This document shows positions 35,119 to 44,293 of a stretch of 64,000 bases of DNA, piece by piece. How positions within the stretch are numbered: the first letter of the stretch is position 1; every line of letters starts with the position of its first letter. The notes beneath the pieces are model-generated. The model saw only the letters and a program-made list of their open reading frames with translations, was not told the origin of the DNA and searched no databases. The position numbers were made by a program, and so were the translations under genes. Location of the stretch: assembly GCF_024198215.1 (NCBI RefSeq), contig NZ_JAKCFA010000022.1, positions 1 to 64,000 of the forward strand. The letters are read 5' to 3'. Source of the stretch: Myxococcus qinghaiensis (GTDB lineage: Bacteria > Myxococcota > Myxococcia > Myxococcales > Myxococcaceae).

Positions 35119-36774
35119 TCAGAACCGCGGTTCCACGGCCCGCTCCTGCCCCAGCAGCGGATCCAACTTCCAGATCTTCTTGCTCAGCGGCACCGCCCTG
35201 CGCTGCCCGGCGCGGTTGTGCTTCTCCAGCAACCGAAGCGCCGGCTCCAGCATCATCCGGCTGGGAGTCACCCACGCCTCCATGCCGGTCAGCGTGGGCG
35301 CCTTCGTGCCAAAGAACCGCTCGTTGCACGTCGCCGTCAACAGCTCACGGGCGACCCGCACCTTGAGGGACTCGAAGTCAGAGCGGACTTCCCCATTCTG
35401 GGAGATGCCCGGGTTGGCCCAGAGGATGCCCAGCGCGTTCTCCATCGTGGTGACATTGCCCAGGTTGCCCAGCGAGATGGGGCCTTGCGCCAGACACTGG
35501 CTCAGGGCCTCCTCACTGGAGCCGAAGAAGCCATGATCCCGCGTCAGCATCGGCGTGCCGTTCCCACCCACGGGCGGAGGCGGCGGGAAGGCGCAGGCCG
35601 CACCGTCCGCGAACTGCGTGGTGGGGCCGGTGGAGACCGTGGTCAGCGCCCCCGTCACCAGGTTCACCGAATAGAACGTGTTGGCCAGGTTCACGTTCGC
35701 GTTGGTGGAGCCGTAGAAGAACAGCTCCCCTGAGGAGGTGAAGACCGCGGAGACCATCGAGTTGCCCACCGACAGCGTGCCATTGATGCGAGTGGGCAGG
35801 ATGAAGTCCGTGTGCGTGCCCAGCAACGGATTGATGATGGTGACGCGCTGGGTGGCGCTGTTGAAGCCATACAGCAGGCCGTTGATGGGATTGACGGCGA
35901 AGTCGGCGACCCGGAACGTCGCGGGGGTGCCCACGACGACGTCAGACAAGGTCGCGCCCGTGGTGGTGTTGACGCGGACCAGGTGGTTGCTCGTGATTTC
36001 GAACCCCAGGTAGGAGCCGTCGCCCAGGATGGCGCCCGCCCCCCAGAGGGCCGTGCTCCCGGCGCCGGTGATGAGCGGCGCGATGATGTTCGCCGAGCCG
36101 TTGGCGTCCACCCGGATGAGGTTGGGCGCATTCACCCCGTCGGAGTTGACGGCATACAGGAAGCCATCGACGTGGTTGAACGCGAGCCCGTTGTACGGCA
36201 GCGACGTCGAACCCTGGGGCGCCAGCGTCGACGTGGCGGGGTCGAACACGTAGAGGCGCGAGGGCCCCACGGGCAGGCCGGAGGTGGAGGAGGACGCGGT
36301 CGAGATATAGACGGTGTCATCACACGACAGGATGCGCTCCTGGGCACAGAGCACGTTGACGGTGTCCTGGGCGGAGCCACTGTCCCAGCCGATGTTGAAG
36401 ACGTTGGTGAACGACACGTTGTCATCGGGCGTGGAGGGGTTGGAGTCCAACCTGCCCAGGGCCTCACAGGCCTCGAAGTTGGGCACCGGGAACGTGCACT
36501 GATAGGTGACGTTGCCACCCACCGCCACCGTCAGCGGCGGCGCGGGAGTGAGGCTGCACGCCGACAGGAGCGGGTCCTGCGCCAACAGGAGGATCGACTC
36601 CAACGTCGGATGGATGTTCGTCGCGCTGAACGTGAAGGTGAGCGTGTTGGGGTAGGTGTTGATGGTGGCGAGCTTCACGCCGTTCACCAGCTTCTCCGCT
36701 CGGAAATCGTGGGCCCATACACCTGGGGCCCATAACGCTCCACCGAGCAGGACTCCAAACCATCTGCGATTCAT
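35119..36774 (-). CDS. AH-start domain protein with propeller-like region (module 2)
   Basis: 551 residues; signal peptide cleaved before AHDFRAE, with GGAGG upstream of the ATG. Residues about 22-150 are homologous to the N-terminal domain of the collagen-like protein at 25627-27636: KLVNG, TYP, NIHPTLES, VAVGGN, FEACEAL, FTNVFNIGWDSGSAQ, VLC. Residues about 155-400 look like a beta-propeller of NHL or DUF6923 kind (SRLYVFDPATSTL, YNGLAFNHVDGFLYAVNSDG, ADFAVNPINGLLYGFN). The last 130 residues are mostly helical with GFFGSSEEALSQCL and KVRVARELLTATCNERFFG. It is co-transcribed with the lipoprotein downstream. Confidence 0.8.
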   Translation of the reverse strand: MNRRWFGVLLGGALWAPGVWAHDFRAEKLVNGVKLATINTYPNTLTFTFSATNIHPTLESILLLAQDPLLSACSLTPAPPLTVAVGGNVTYQCTFPVPNFEACEALGRLDSNPSTPDDNVSFTNVFNIGWDSGSAQDTVNVLCAQERILSCDDTVYISTASSSTSGLPVGPSRLYVFDPATSTLAPQGSTSLPYNGLAFNHVDGFLYAVNSDGVNAPNLIRVDANGSANIIAPLITGAGSTALWGAGAILGDGSYLGFEITSNHLVRVNTTTGATLSDVVVGTPATFRVADFAVNPINGLLYGFNSATQRVTIINPLLGTHTDFILPTRINGTLSVGNSMVSAVFTSSGELFFYGSTNANVNLANTFYSVNLVTGALTTVSTGPTTQFADGAACAFPPPPPVGGNGTPMLTRDHGFFGSSEEALSQCLAQGPISLGNLGNVTTMENALGILWANPGISQNGEVRSDFESLKVRVARELLTATCNERFFGTKAPTLTGMEAWVTPSRMMLEPALRLLEKHNRAGQRRAVPLSKKIWKLDPLLGQERAVEPRF

Positions 36775-37107
36775 CTTTGCGCCTCCGCGCCCTTGGGGGT
36801 TTGCTGACAGGGACGCCGGACGCCCTGCACGGAGGGTGCCCGCTTTGGCTTGGTTCCCAAACTATTCCGACTGAGGTCTGGGAATGCCCGCCAGTCTTGA
36901 GCATCTGCTGGCCAGGTATCATGAACAGACAGACCTTCTCGGATGCCGGGAGCCCGAGAGGCGATATCTGATGAATGAATGGCGTGGCTTCCATCCCCGA
37001 GGGCAATGGCTCCTGCGGGCCAGAACGCGCGGCAAACAACCTACACGGAAAGTTTGACGAAAGAGCCCTGCAACAATTCCAGTCGAGCCGCGATGAAGCG
37101 GCGCGCC
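36775..37107. other. Intergenic, probable promoter region of module 2
   Basis: 333 bases between the end of the permease gene and the start of the AH-domain gene, both on the minus strand. No gene or strong hairpin was seen. GGAGG before 36774 is the ribosome-binding site of the AH-domain gene. Confidence 0.45.
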
Positions 37108-39075
37108 TCAGGCGGGCGCCACGGGCTCGGACTCCCCGGCGGGCCCCAGGGCGGAGCCGGGCTGGGCCTGGTCCCCGGTGCGCAGGTACCAGGGCACACT
37201 GATGATGACCAGACGCCGGGCACCGGACAGCAGCAGCGTGCTGCGCAGCAGCTCGGAGCGACGTCCGTACATGACGGCGCGGTACCACTGGCGCTCCAGC
37301 AGCTCCGGCAGGACGACGGCCACCGTGCGGTGCGGGTCCTCCGCGAGCAACCCGTCCACGTAGTCCAGCAAGGGCTGCACGAGCCCCCGGTAGGGAGAAG
37401 CCACCTCCTCCAGCCTCGGCACCTGGACACGGGCCCGCATGGCGGGCTCCTGGACGAGGGTGGCCCACTGCTCGGCGAGGGCGCCCGGTGCGTCCTCCTC
37501 CTCGTCGGTGCGCACGTGCACCGCGCGGACGTCGAGGCAGAGCCCCAGCGCGAAGCGAAGGGCCGTCTCCGAAGCATGGGACCAGCGACTCATGGGCACC
37601 ACCGCCACCATGCTCCCGCCCGGCTCCAGCGTCATGGGGCGACTGAGGCCCGTCGTCTCGCGAACCCGCAGATAGGCCCGGTGGACGCGGCTGAAGAGCA
37701 GCACGCCCAGCGGGATGATGACGACGGCGGCCCAGCCGCCATGCGTGAACTTGGCGACGATGACAATGGACAACGCCAGCCCCGTCAGCAGCGCGCCCAC
37801 GCCATTGAGGACGCGGCGCCACCGCCACCCCGCCTCGCGGCGGCGCGTCCAGTACACCACCATGCCCGTCTGAGAGAGGGTGAACGCCAGGAGCGCGCCA
37901 ATGGCGAACAAGGGGATGAGGCGGTCGGTGATGGCGTTCGAGGCGAGGATGAGCAGCCCCGCCAGCACGGAGAGCAACAGGATGCCTCGCGAATACGCCA
38001 GTCGCCGTCCCCGGTGCACGAAGGCCACCGGCAGGTAGCGGTCCAGCGCCAGCAGCCAGCACACGCGAGGGAAGCCGGCGAAGCTGGTGTTGGCCGACAG
38101 CGCGAGGACGCCGAGGATGGACGTCATCGCCACGTAATAGAAGACACCCCGACCCGTCACCGCGGCCAGCAGCTGGGAGAGGACGCTCTGGTAGCCCTGG
38201 CCATCGGGCACGGTGGCCCCCACGCCATAGACGCGGCACAGCGCGGCCACACCCAGCAGCAACAGCACGAGGACCAGGATGATGAGCGACAGCGTGAGCC
38301 TGGCGCGCTTCACGGACGGCGCCCGGAAGATGGGCACCGCGTTGCTGACCGCCTCCACGCCCGTCATCGCGGTGCAGCCGCTGGCGAAGGCCCGCAGCAC
38401 CAGCCACAGCCCCACGCTCGCCGAGGGCGGAGGCAGCGCGGGCGGAGGGATGTCGCTTGCTGGCACCCCGCCCTGCGTGAAGGCCCGGAAGGCGCCGACG
38501 GCGAGCAGGATGAACAGCGAGCCGATGAACATCCCGGTGGGCAGCAGGAAGAGCGCCCCGGCCTCACGCGCGCCTCGCAGGTTCACCAGCGTGAGCAGGC
38601 CCAGCAACCCCAGTGCGATTCCCAGGGTGTGCGGCCCCAGCGAGGGGAAGGCGGAGACGATGGCGCCCACTCCGGCGGAGATGCCCACCGCCACGTTGAG
38701 CAGGTAGTCCAGGAGCAGGGCGGAGGCCGCGAGCAACCCCACCCGCCGGCCCAGGTTCTCACGCGCCACCGTATAGGACCCACCTCCGCGCGGATACGCG
38801 GCGATGGTCTGCCGATAGGAGGCGGCCACCACCCCCAGCAACCCGACGATGCACGCGGTGATGGGAAACAGCAGCTTCACCCCCGAGGGCCCCAGCGGGC
38901 GCAGCACGGTGAGCGCGGCCTCCGGCCCATACGCGGCGGACGACAGCGCATCCAGCCCGAGCAGCGCCACGCCGGCGAGCACTCCGACCTGCTCGTGCGA
39001 CGCCTGCGCGGTGGTGAGCGGCTTTCCGAGCAGCAGGTCCATCCCGCTCCAGCGGCCCTCCCTGGCCTGTTCCAT
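37108..39075 (-). CDS. APC-superfamily permease, KimA/YdaO-like
   Basis: 655 residues; ATG at 39075 with a GGGGGG site. About 12 transmembrane helices in the first 460 residues, beginning with LDALSSAAYGPEAALTVLRP and AASYRQTIAAYPRGGGSYTV. These fit the KUP-like APC transporters such as the potassium importer KimA. The last 190 residues are a soluble USP-like cytoplasmic domain (MVAVVPMSRWSHASETALRF, then LVIISVPWYLRTGD). The likely role is proton-coupled potassium or amino-acid uptake, the former favoured by the soluble domain. No riboswitch was recognised upstream. Confidence 0.82.
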   Translation of the reverse strand: MEQAREGRWSGMDLLLGKPLTTAQASHEQVGVLAGVALLGLDALSSAAYGPEAALTVLRPLGPSGVKLLFPITACIVGLLGVVAASYRQTIAAYPRGGGSYTVARENLGRRVGLLAASALLLDYLLNVAVGISAGVGAIVSAFPSLGPHTLGIALGLLGLLTLVNLRGAREAGALFLLPTGMFIGSLFILLAVGAFRAFTQGGVPASDIPPPALPPPSASVGLWLVLRAFASGCTAMTGVEAVSNAVPIFRAPSVKRARLTLSLIILVLVLLLLGVAALCRVYGVGATVPDGQGYQSVLSQLLAAVTGRGVFYYVAMTSILGVLALSANTSFAGFPRVCWLLALDRYLPVAFVHRGRRLAYSRGILLLSVLAGLLILASNAITDRLIPLFAIGALLAFTLSQTGMVVYWTRRREAGWRWRRVLNGVGALLTGLALSIVIVAKFTHGGWAAVVIIPLGVLLFSRVHRAYLRVRETTGLSRPMTLEPGGSMVAVVPMSRWSHASETALRFALGLCLDVRAVHVRTDEEEDAPGALAEQWATLVQEPAMRARVQVPRLEEVASPYRGLVQPLLDYVDGLLAEDPHRTVAVVLPELLERQWYRAVMYGRRSELLRSTLLLSGARRLVIISVPWYLRTGDQAQPGSALGPAGESEPVAPA

Positions 39076-39377
39076 GCCGCCCCCCTTTCATCCGGCCAAC
39101 GGCGCCAGGGATTCCCCACGAGCAACCTGGGGACGCCCTGCTCCAGGTGGAGCGGGCGGCGCTCCAGGCGCGTGACTCCTTGTTGGAGGCGGCCGACCTG
39201 GGACGTCGTCTCATGACCTCACGTGGACACCTGCTCCCTTCCGGGGTGATGGGCGGCCAACACCCCGGGGGAGGTTGTGTCCTCCCCGGACGCTCGGCCC
39301 TTCAGTCCGCTTCACTGCGGCCACCCTCATTGGTCACTTCTCGTCCCACCCCGCAAAACGCATTGGAGGCAGCTCGT
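39076..39377. other. Divergent intergenic region with one hairpin
   Basis: 302 bases between the permease (minus) and a beta-barrel gene (plus). It holds a hairpin CCGGGGGAGG (39265-39274) / CCTCCCCGG (39281-39289) with one bulged G. Its role, if any, may be in the leader of the plus-strand gene. Otherwise nothing was seen. Confidence 0.45.
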
Positions 39378-40172
39378 ATGGCCATGAGGCACTGCTGGAC
39401 GCTATCTGTCATCGCCACCCTGGGTATCTCCGGGACGGCGATGGCGCAGGAATCAGAAACCCGCGAGTCGAGCGCGGTGGAGATGGATGTCCGCGCGGCG
39501 CACGGGATGTCAGGCTTCCAGCTCGCGCTGGGCGTCAACCTGGGCCTGGGCGCGGGGCACGTCTACAAGGACGGCACGTCGCGCACGGGGACACGCGAGG
39601 ACTTGAAGATCACCGACGCCGCCAACGCGTCCCTGCCGATACTCCTGGAGGTGGGCTACCGCATCAACCCCCGCATCTACGCGGGAGTCTGGGGCAGCTG
39701 GGAGAAGGTCTTCACCAAGACGAACGACATCTCCTGTCCGGAGGGCTTCGACTGCGACAACTCACAGTGGCGCGTCGGCCCCGAGGCGCGGCTCCACTTC
39801 AAGCCGGAGTCGAAATTCGACCCGTGGGTGGGGCTGGCCGTGGGCCTGGAGTTCCTCAAGAGCCACGTGAAGGGCGACACCCAAGTGCCGCTGCCGGGTG
39901 GAGGCACCGTGCCCGCGCGCATCGACACCAAGGTGACGGACCGGGGCCCCACCTTCGTCCGCCTCAGCGCCGGAGGCGACGTGCGCGTCTCGCGCTTCCT
40001 GGCCTTCGGCCCCATCGTCACCGCGTCGCTGGGCAGCTACACCGTGCGCACCGGCGACCAGACGGTGAGCATCACCGGCCTGCCCCCGCAGACGTCCGCC
40101 GTCACCGCCGTGGATGACGGCTTCCACGCGCTCTTCACCCTCGGCGTGCGCGGCATCTTCCGCTCCTTCTGA
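39378..40172 (+). CDS. Outer-membrane beta-barrel protein
   Basis: 264 residues from the ATG at 39378, with GGAGG nine bases upstream. Signal peptide ending GTAMAQES. Barrel-like alternation throughout: GFQLALGVNLGLGAGHVY, LPILLEVGYRINPRIYAGVW, QWRVGPEARLHFKP, WVGLAVGLEFL, FVRLSAGGDVRVSRFLAFGP, FHALFTLGVRGIFRSF. It ends in Phe as porin-like barrels do. One disulphide pair is possible in SCPEGFDCDN. It resembles the small barrels that are common in myxobacterial envelopes; a ligand cannot be assigned. Confidence 0.75.
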   Translation: MAMRHCWTLSVIATLGISGTAMAQESETRESSAVEMDVRAAHGMSGFQLALGVNLGLGAGHVYKDGTSRTGTREDLKITDAANASLPILLEVGYRINPRIYAGVWGSWEKVFTKTNDISCPEGFDCDNSQWRVGPEARLHFKPESKFDPWVGLAVGLEFLKSHVKGDTQVPLPGGGTVPARIDTKVTDRGPTFVRLSAGGDVRVSRFLAFGPIVTASLGSYTVRTGDQTVSITGLPPQTSAVTAVDDGFHALFTLGVRGIFRSF

Positions 40173-40421
40173 GGCGGGAGCCCTCCATGCGGAAGTCCGG
40201 GCGAGCCGCTCAAGCCGGCCGCCCGGGCCCGAGACGGGACTCCCCGCTAAAGCCTTCCCTCGCGTCCAGTCCTGACACGATGTCCCGAGACACCTGCATC
40301 TGGGTCACAATCGCCCCTCCTGAATGTTGGCGTGGCGCGTCGGGAAAGTTTCACTCTCACTTCCCTACAGGCCTTTCGGAACCCTTTCCTACATGTCAGG
40401 GATGCAGGCCTATTTACAGCC

Positions 40422-42635
40422 ATGCGCTGGCAGTCGAGCATTGGCCTCCTCATGGCTGCCCACCGCCCCTCCCCGACACCCTTCGACAGCCTTGCCTCGC
40501 GCGACTCCATCGTGAGGCTTCACGCATCGTCGCGCCGCTCCTCGCGTCTGGTGCTGCTGGGCTGCGCGCTGCTCATCGCGCTCGTCCATGCCCCCACGGC
40601 TCGCGCGGAGGAGGAGCCGAGCTCCGCCGTTCCGTTGCTGGAGGGCTGGCGTTACCGCTGGGGTGACTCGCCCCAGGGCGCGGATGGAATCCCGCTGTGG
40701 GCACAGACCGCGAACGTCGCGGACGAGTGGCGCACGATGGAAGCGCTCAAGCCCCCACCGGGACGCGGCAACAACATCTTCCTGTGGATCAGCATCCCGC
40801 TGCCGCAAGGCCCCTGGGCGGAGCCCGCGGTGATGCTGGGTGAGGTCACCAATGCCGTGGAGGCCTACGCCAACGGTCAGCGCGTCTATGTGAGCGGACG
40901 GCTGAACACCTCCGGCGCGGAGCTGTCCGACAACATGGCCTGGCACGTGGTGCCGGTGCCGCGCGCCGCGCTCGGTGGACATCTGCTGCTGCGCGTGCAG
41001 TCGAGCAACCCGAACATCGGCGTGGCGCAGGGCGCGTTGATCGGCTCCCGGCATCAGCTGCTCGCCAAGGTGACGCGCGAGGGCCAGGCGCCGTTCGTCA
41101 TGGGCATGCTGCTGCTGGCGGTGGCCGTGGGCTCCGGTGGAGCGTTCCTGCTGCACTGGCGTCGGCGGATGCTCGCGGGCCTGGCGGTGTTCTCCGCCAG
41201 CGGCGGCTTCGTGCTGCTGGGCCTGAGCGGCATGCCCAACGCGCTGTGGGACGCGCCCATCACCGCCACGCGCTTCACGGTGCTCGGCATCTTCCTGCTC
41301 GTGTCGGGCCTCATCGAGTTCGTGTCGGACGCGCTCCTCAACAACCAGCGGCGCTGGTTCCGCATCGGCGCCATGGGCTACACGGCGCTCTGCGTGGTGG
41401 CGGCCCTGTCCGCCCTGCTGGACCTGGGCACCGCGCAGCGCATCCTGGTGCCCTTCCTGCCCTTCTCGTTCACCATCCTCCTCATCTGTTTCAGCGTGGC
41501 GGCGATGGAGGCGTGGCGCGGCAACCCCGACGCCCGCATCTTCGTGGCGGGCCTGGGTGGGCTCGTCCTCTTCCTCGCGCTCACGGTGCTGCCCGTCATC
41601 GGCGTGCTGCCCTTCTCGCTGGGCAACGTGTCGCACTGGGGCTACCTGGCGCTGACCCTGTCGCTGCTGGGCATCGTCGCGCGGCGCTCCATGGAGGTGG
41701 TGCGCTCGCTGGAGGCCCACACCCGGCAGTTGGAGGAGCGACAGCTGGAGGTGCGCAACCTGGCCGAGCGCATGGGCACCGGCGCCGGAGAGCTGGCCAC
41801 GGTGGTGCAGCAGCTGCGCTCCACCAGCGACCAGCAGACCGAGGGCGTCAGCCGTCAGGCCGCGGCGCTGCAGGAGGCCGAGCAGACGGTGAAGGAGATT
41901 CGCCGCTCGTCGCAGATGACGGCGGAGAAGGCCAGCTCGCTGGCCGCGTCGGCCGAAGGCGCAGAGCAGGTGGGCCGCGAGGGCAGCGCCGCGCTGGAGC
42001 GCACGCTGGCGGACCTGGCGGCGATCCGCTCCGAGGTGTCGGAGATGGCCCGTCGCATCCTCGCGCTCGACGAGCGCACGCGCGAGGTGTCCGGCATCGT
42101 CGACTCGGTGAAGGACCTGGCGGACCAGTCCAACATGCTGGCCATCAACGCGGCGATTGAAGCGGCGCGCAGCGGAGAGAGCGGCCGCGGCTTCGGCGTG
42201 GTGGCAAGAGAGATGCGCGGACTGGCGGACCAGTCCATCCGCGCCACGCACCGCATCCGCGAGGTGCTCAACGGCGTGAGCGCCAGCATGCGGGAGGCGG
42301 CCCAGTTCAGCGAGAAGGGCGACGAGCGCGTCCGGCAGAGCCTGGATGCCGTGCGCACGTCCAGCGCCCAGTTCCAGGAGCTGGCCATCCTCATCGGCGA
42401 CTCCAGCGCGAGCATGCGGCAGATCACCGCCGCCGTCAGCGCGCAGGACTCGGGCACCCAGCAGATGGCCATGGCCATCCAGGAGCTGTCCGGACAGATG
42501 CAGCGCACCCTGAAGACGGTGCAGGAGACGCAGGAGGCCACCCGCTCCGTCCAGGGGCTGGCGGAGAGCATGTCCGGCCTCGCCACCCAGTCGCTCCGGG
42601 CGGAAGGCTCCACCCAGGTCGCGCCGCACCGGTAG
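40422..42635 (+). CDS. Methyl-accepting chemotaxis-like protein with 7TM sensor
   Basis: About 737 residues if started at 40422; starts from 40332 to 40455 are possible and none has a good ribosome-binding site. A signal peptide (LGCALLIALVHAPTARAEEE) precedes a periplasmic domain of about 150 residues with a jelly-roll-like 7TMR-DISM pattern. Seven transmembrane helices follow (bases about 41100-41690), then a cytoplasmic signalling coiled coil. The hairpin tip reads DQSNMLAINAAIEAARSGES, then GRGFGVVAREMRGLADQS, the conserved CheA/CheW contact. No HAMP domain is evident. It should feed one of the several chemosensory systems of myxobacteria. A small lipoprotein gene follows 28 bases later. 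Confidence 0.85.
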   Translation: MRWQSSIGLLMAAHRPSPTPFDSLASRDSIVRLHASSRRSSRLVLLGCALLIALVHAPTARAEEEPSSAVPLLEGWRYRWGDSPQGADGIPLWAQTANVADEWRTMEALKPPPGRGNNIFLWISIPLPQGPWAEPAVMLGEVTNAVEAYANGQRVYVSGRLNTSGAELSDNMAWHVVPVPRAALGGHLLLRVQSSNPNIGVAQGALIGSRHQLLAKVTREGQAPFVMGMLLLAVAVGSGGAFLLHWRRRMLAGLAVFSASGGFVLLGLSGMPNALWDAPITATRFTVLGIFLLVSGLIEFVSDALLNNQRRWFRIGAMGYTALCVVAALSALLDLGTAQRILVPFLPFSFTILLICFSVAAMEAWRGNPDARIFVAGLGGLVLFLALTVLPVIGVLPFSLGNVSHWGYLALTLSLLGIVARRSMEVVRSLEAHTRQLEERQLEVRNLAERMGTGAGELATVVQQLRSTSDQQTEGVSRQAAALQEAEQTVKEIRRSSQMTAEKASSLAASAEGAEQVGREGSAALERTLADLAAIRSEVSEMARRILALDERTREVSGIVDSVKDLADQSNMLAINAAIEAARSGESGRGFGVVAREMRGLADQSIRATHRIREVLNGVSASMREAAQFSEKGDERVRQSLDAVRTSSAQFQELAILIGDSSASMRQITAAVSAQDSGTQQMAMAIQELSGQMQRTLKTVQETQEATRSVQGLAESMSGLATQSLRAEGSTQVAPHR

Positions 42636-42663
42636 TCCTTCCCTTCCTCGGAAGCGAGGTCCC

Positions 42664-43050
42664 ATGCGTCCCCAGTCCGCCCTCCCCGCCCTGCTGCTCG
42701 TGCTCACCGCCGTGGCTTCAGCGTGTGGAGGGGCGCACGGGGCGGCGGCGGACCCCAACCGGCCTCCGCCGCCGAAGACCACGGTGGCGGTGGAGAGCCG
42801 GAAGCTCGTGGACGTCAACCTCTACGCGCTGACGGGGACGCGGCGGGTGCGGCTGGGGACGGTGCCGGGGATGACCACGCGCAACTTCGTCTTGCCCCCC
42901 GACATGGTGGGCAACACGGACCGCATCCGCTTCGGCATCGAAATCATCGGCACCCTGGGCCACAAGAGCCTGGGCAGCGACAGGACCTTCGAGAGCGAGC
43001 AGGAGATGTCCGTCCGCCCCGGCGATGAGCTGTCGCTGACCATCTACTGA
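42664..43050 (+). CDS. Small lipoprotein downstream of the chemoreceptor
   Basis: 128 residues, ATG at 42664 with GAGGT upstream. Lipobox ASAC followed by a Pro-rich linker (DPNRPPPPKTT), then one beta domain: KLVDVNLYALTGTRRVRLGT, FVLPPDMVGNTDRIRFGIEI, and a terminal VRPGDELSLTIY. No known family recognised; the pattern is like a small carboxypeptidase-regulatory fold. It probably shares a transcript with the 7TM chemoreceptor and could work with its periplasmic domain. Its end overlaps the end of the convergent SDR gene by seven bases. Confidence 0.72.
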   Translation: MRPQSALPALLLVLTAVASACGGAHGAAADPNRPPPPKTTVAVESRKLVDVNLYALTGTRRVRLGTVPGMTTRNFVLPPDMVGNTDRIRFGIEIIGTLGHKSLGSDRTFESEQEMSVRPGDELSLTIY

Positions 43051-43859
43051 CGAAGCCCTGTCAGCAGCCCTGGATGAGCCCCCAGCCCCAGGGAGGCATC
43101 CAGGACCGCGCCATGAAGGACGCGGGCCTGGGGCTCACAGAGCCAGCGCACCAGCTCCGCTATCTCCGACGCCTCAATCAAGCGCTGCTTCGGCAGCCGG
43201 GCGATGAGCGCGCGCCGGGCCTGGTCGCTCAGGGGCTCCAGGGTGCTGGCCCGGAACATCGGTGTGTCGGTGGCCCCGGGCGCCACGCACACCACCGTCA
43301 CGGGCTCATGAGCCAGCTCCGCCGCCAGTTGCCGGGTCAGGAAGGCGATGGCCGCCTTGCTCATTCCATCCGCGGCACGGAAGCCGGGGAAGGCCGCGAA
43401 GGCGCCATCCACGCTGGACAGCATCACCACCGTGCCACCTCCCTGCTCCAGCATCTTCGGCACCAGCATGCGGGTCAGCCAGAGCGGGCCCAGGCAGTTG
43501 ACCCGGAAGAACAGCTCATCCTCCATCAACGCCGACCCTCCGCCCTCGGCCTTGACGGTCTCCGTCCCCAGCGCGGCGTTGTTGATGAGGATATCGACCG
43601 GGCCGGGCAGGCCGCTGACCAACGCCTGCACCTGGCCCGCGTTCGACTGGTCCAGTGGCAGGGCCAGATGCCCCCGGTCCTCGTCCCCGCTGAGTTCCCG
43701 CAGCAGCGCCAGCGCGCGCTCCCTGCCGCGATGATAGGTCAGCCAGACCCGGTCCCCCTGGCCCGCCATGGCCCGCACCACCTCCGCGCCGATGCCGCTG
43801 GACCCACCGGTGACCAACACCGTCCGACGTGGCCGCACCGCTTCGCGCGATGACTTCAT
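43044..43859 (-). CDS. SDR-family protein lacking the catalytic tyrosine
   Basis: 271 residues from the ATG at 43859. Rossmann motif TGGSSGIG (17-24), NNAA (93-96) and VVMLSSVDGAF with Ser148/149 are those of a classical short-chain dehydrogenase. At the Y-x3-K active site the sequence is D-G-M-S-K (164-168), so Lys168 is present but Tyr is replaced by Asp. Redox activity is therefore doubtful, though cofactor binding should persist; an Asp in this place could also reflect an error. The start codon overlaps the stop of a ten-residue leader ORF (43856-43888) that carries the only good ribosome-binding site. Confidence 0.85.
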   Translation of the reverse strand: MKSSREAVRPRRTVLVTGGSSGIGAEVVRAMAGQGDRVWLTYHRGRERALALLRELSGDEDRGHLALPLDQSNAGQVQALVSGLPGPVDILINNAALGTETVKAEGGGSALMEDELFFRVNCLGPLWLTRMLVPKMLEQGGGTVVMLSSVDGAFAAFPGFRAADGMSKAAIAFLTRQLAAELAHEPVTVVCVAPGATDTPMFRASTLEPLSDQARRALIARLPKQRLIEASEIAELVRWLCEPQARVLHGAVLDASLGLGAHPGLLTGLRQ

Positions 43860-43888
43860 CGGGCCGCACCCAAAGACTGCTCGAACAT
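43856..43888 (-). CDS. Ten-residue leader ORF coupled to SDR gene
   Basis: Reads MFEQSLGAAR from an ATG at 43888 (a second ATG at 43894 adds Met-Val). GGGGAGG lies about eight bases before the 43888 ATG. The stop TGA shares bases with the SDR start (ATGA). The SDR start itself has no such site, so its translation probably depends on reading this leader. Confidence 0.5.
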   Translation of the reverse strand: MFEQSLGAAR

Positions 43889-44293
43889 GACCATTTCCTC
43901 CCCGGTTGGATTCATCTCGTGAAAAAGCTCGGAAGCCCATGAATGGGCCGCTGGAGAGCCGTGCGCCGTGATGACAAGTCTGGACATCACACAGCGAGAC
44001 GGGCCACCACCCGACAGCCAATGACAAGGCGGCCGCCCGGGGGCACATATCATCCGGACAAGAAATCCGTTGCATCAGCGCCCGCGAGCGGAAGCGAAAC
44101 GCTTGCAAGGATTCAACGGGGTGAAGCATCGCCCGTGACGAAACCGCTTCTTGAATTTCGATGAAGCAGAAACTCCAGAGAGTCACGCGCCGACAACGTG
44201 TGGACCCCTGGGGTCGAATCGCGGTGAGACACAGACGCTCGCCGCGCGCGGCCCGAGGACTGCTCGCGGGGACAACCCGCCTGGAGAAGAAAG
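43889..44293. other. Divergent intergenic region
   Basis: 405 bases between the SDR leader (minus) and the hydrolase lipoprotein gene (plus). It contains a small palindrome AAGCGAAACGCTT (44092-44104) that could be an operator. No gene was convincing. Confidence 0.4.
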
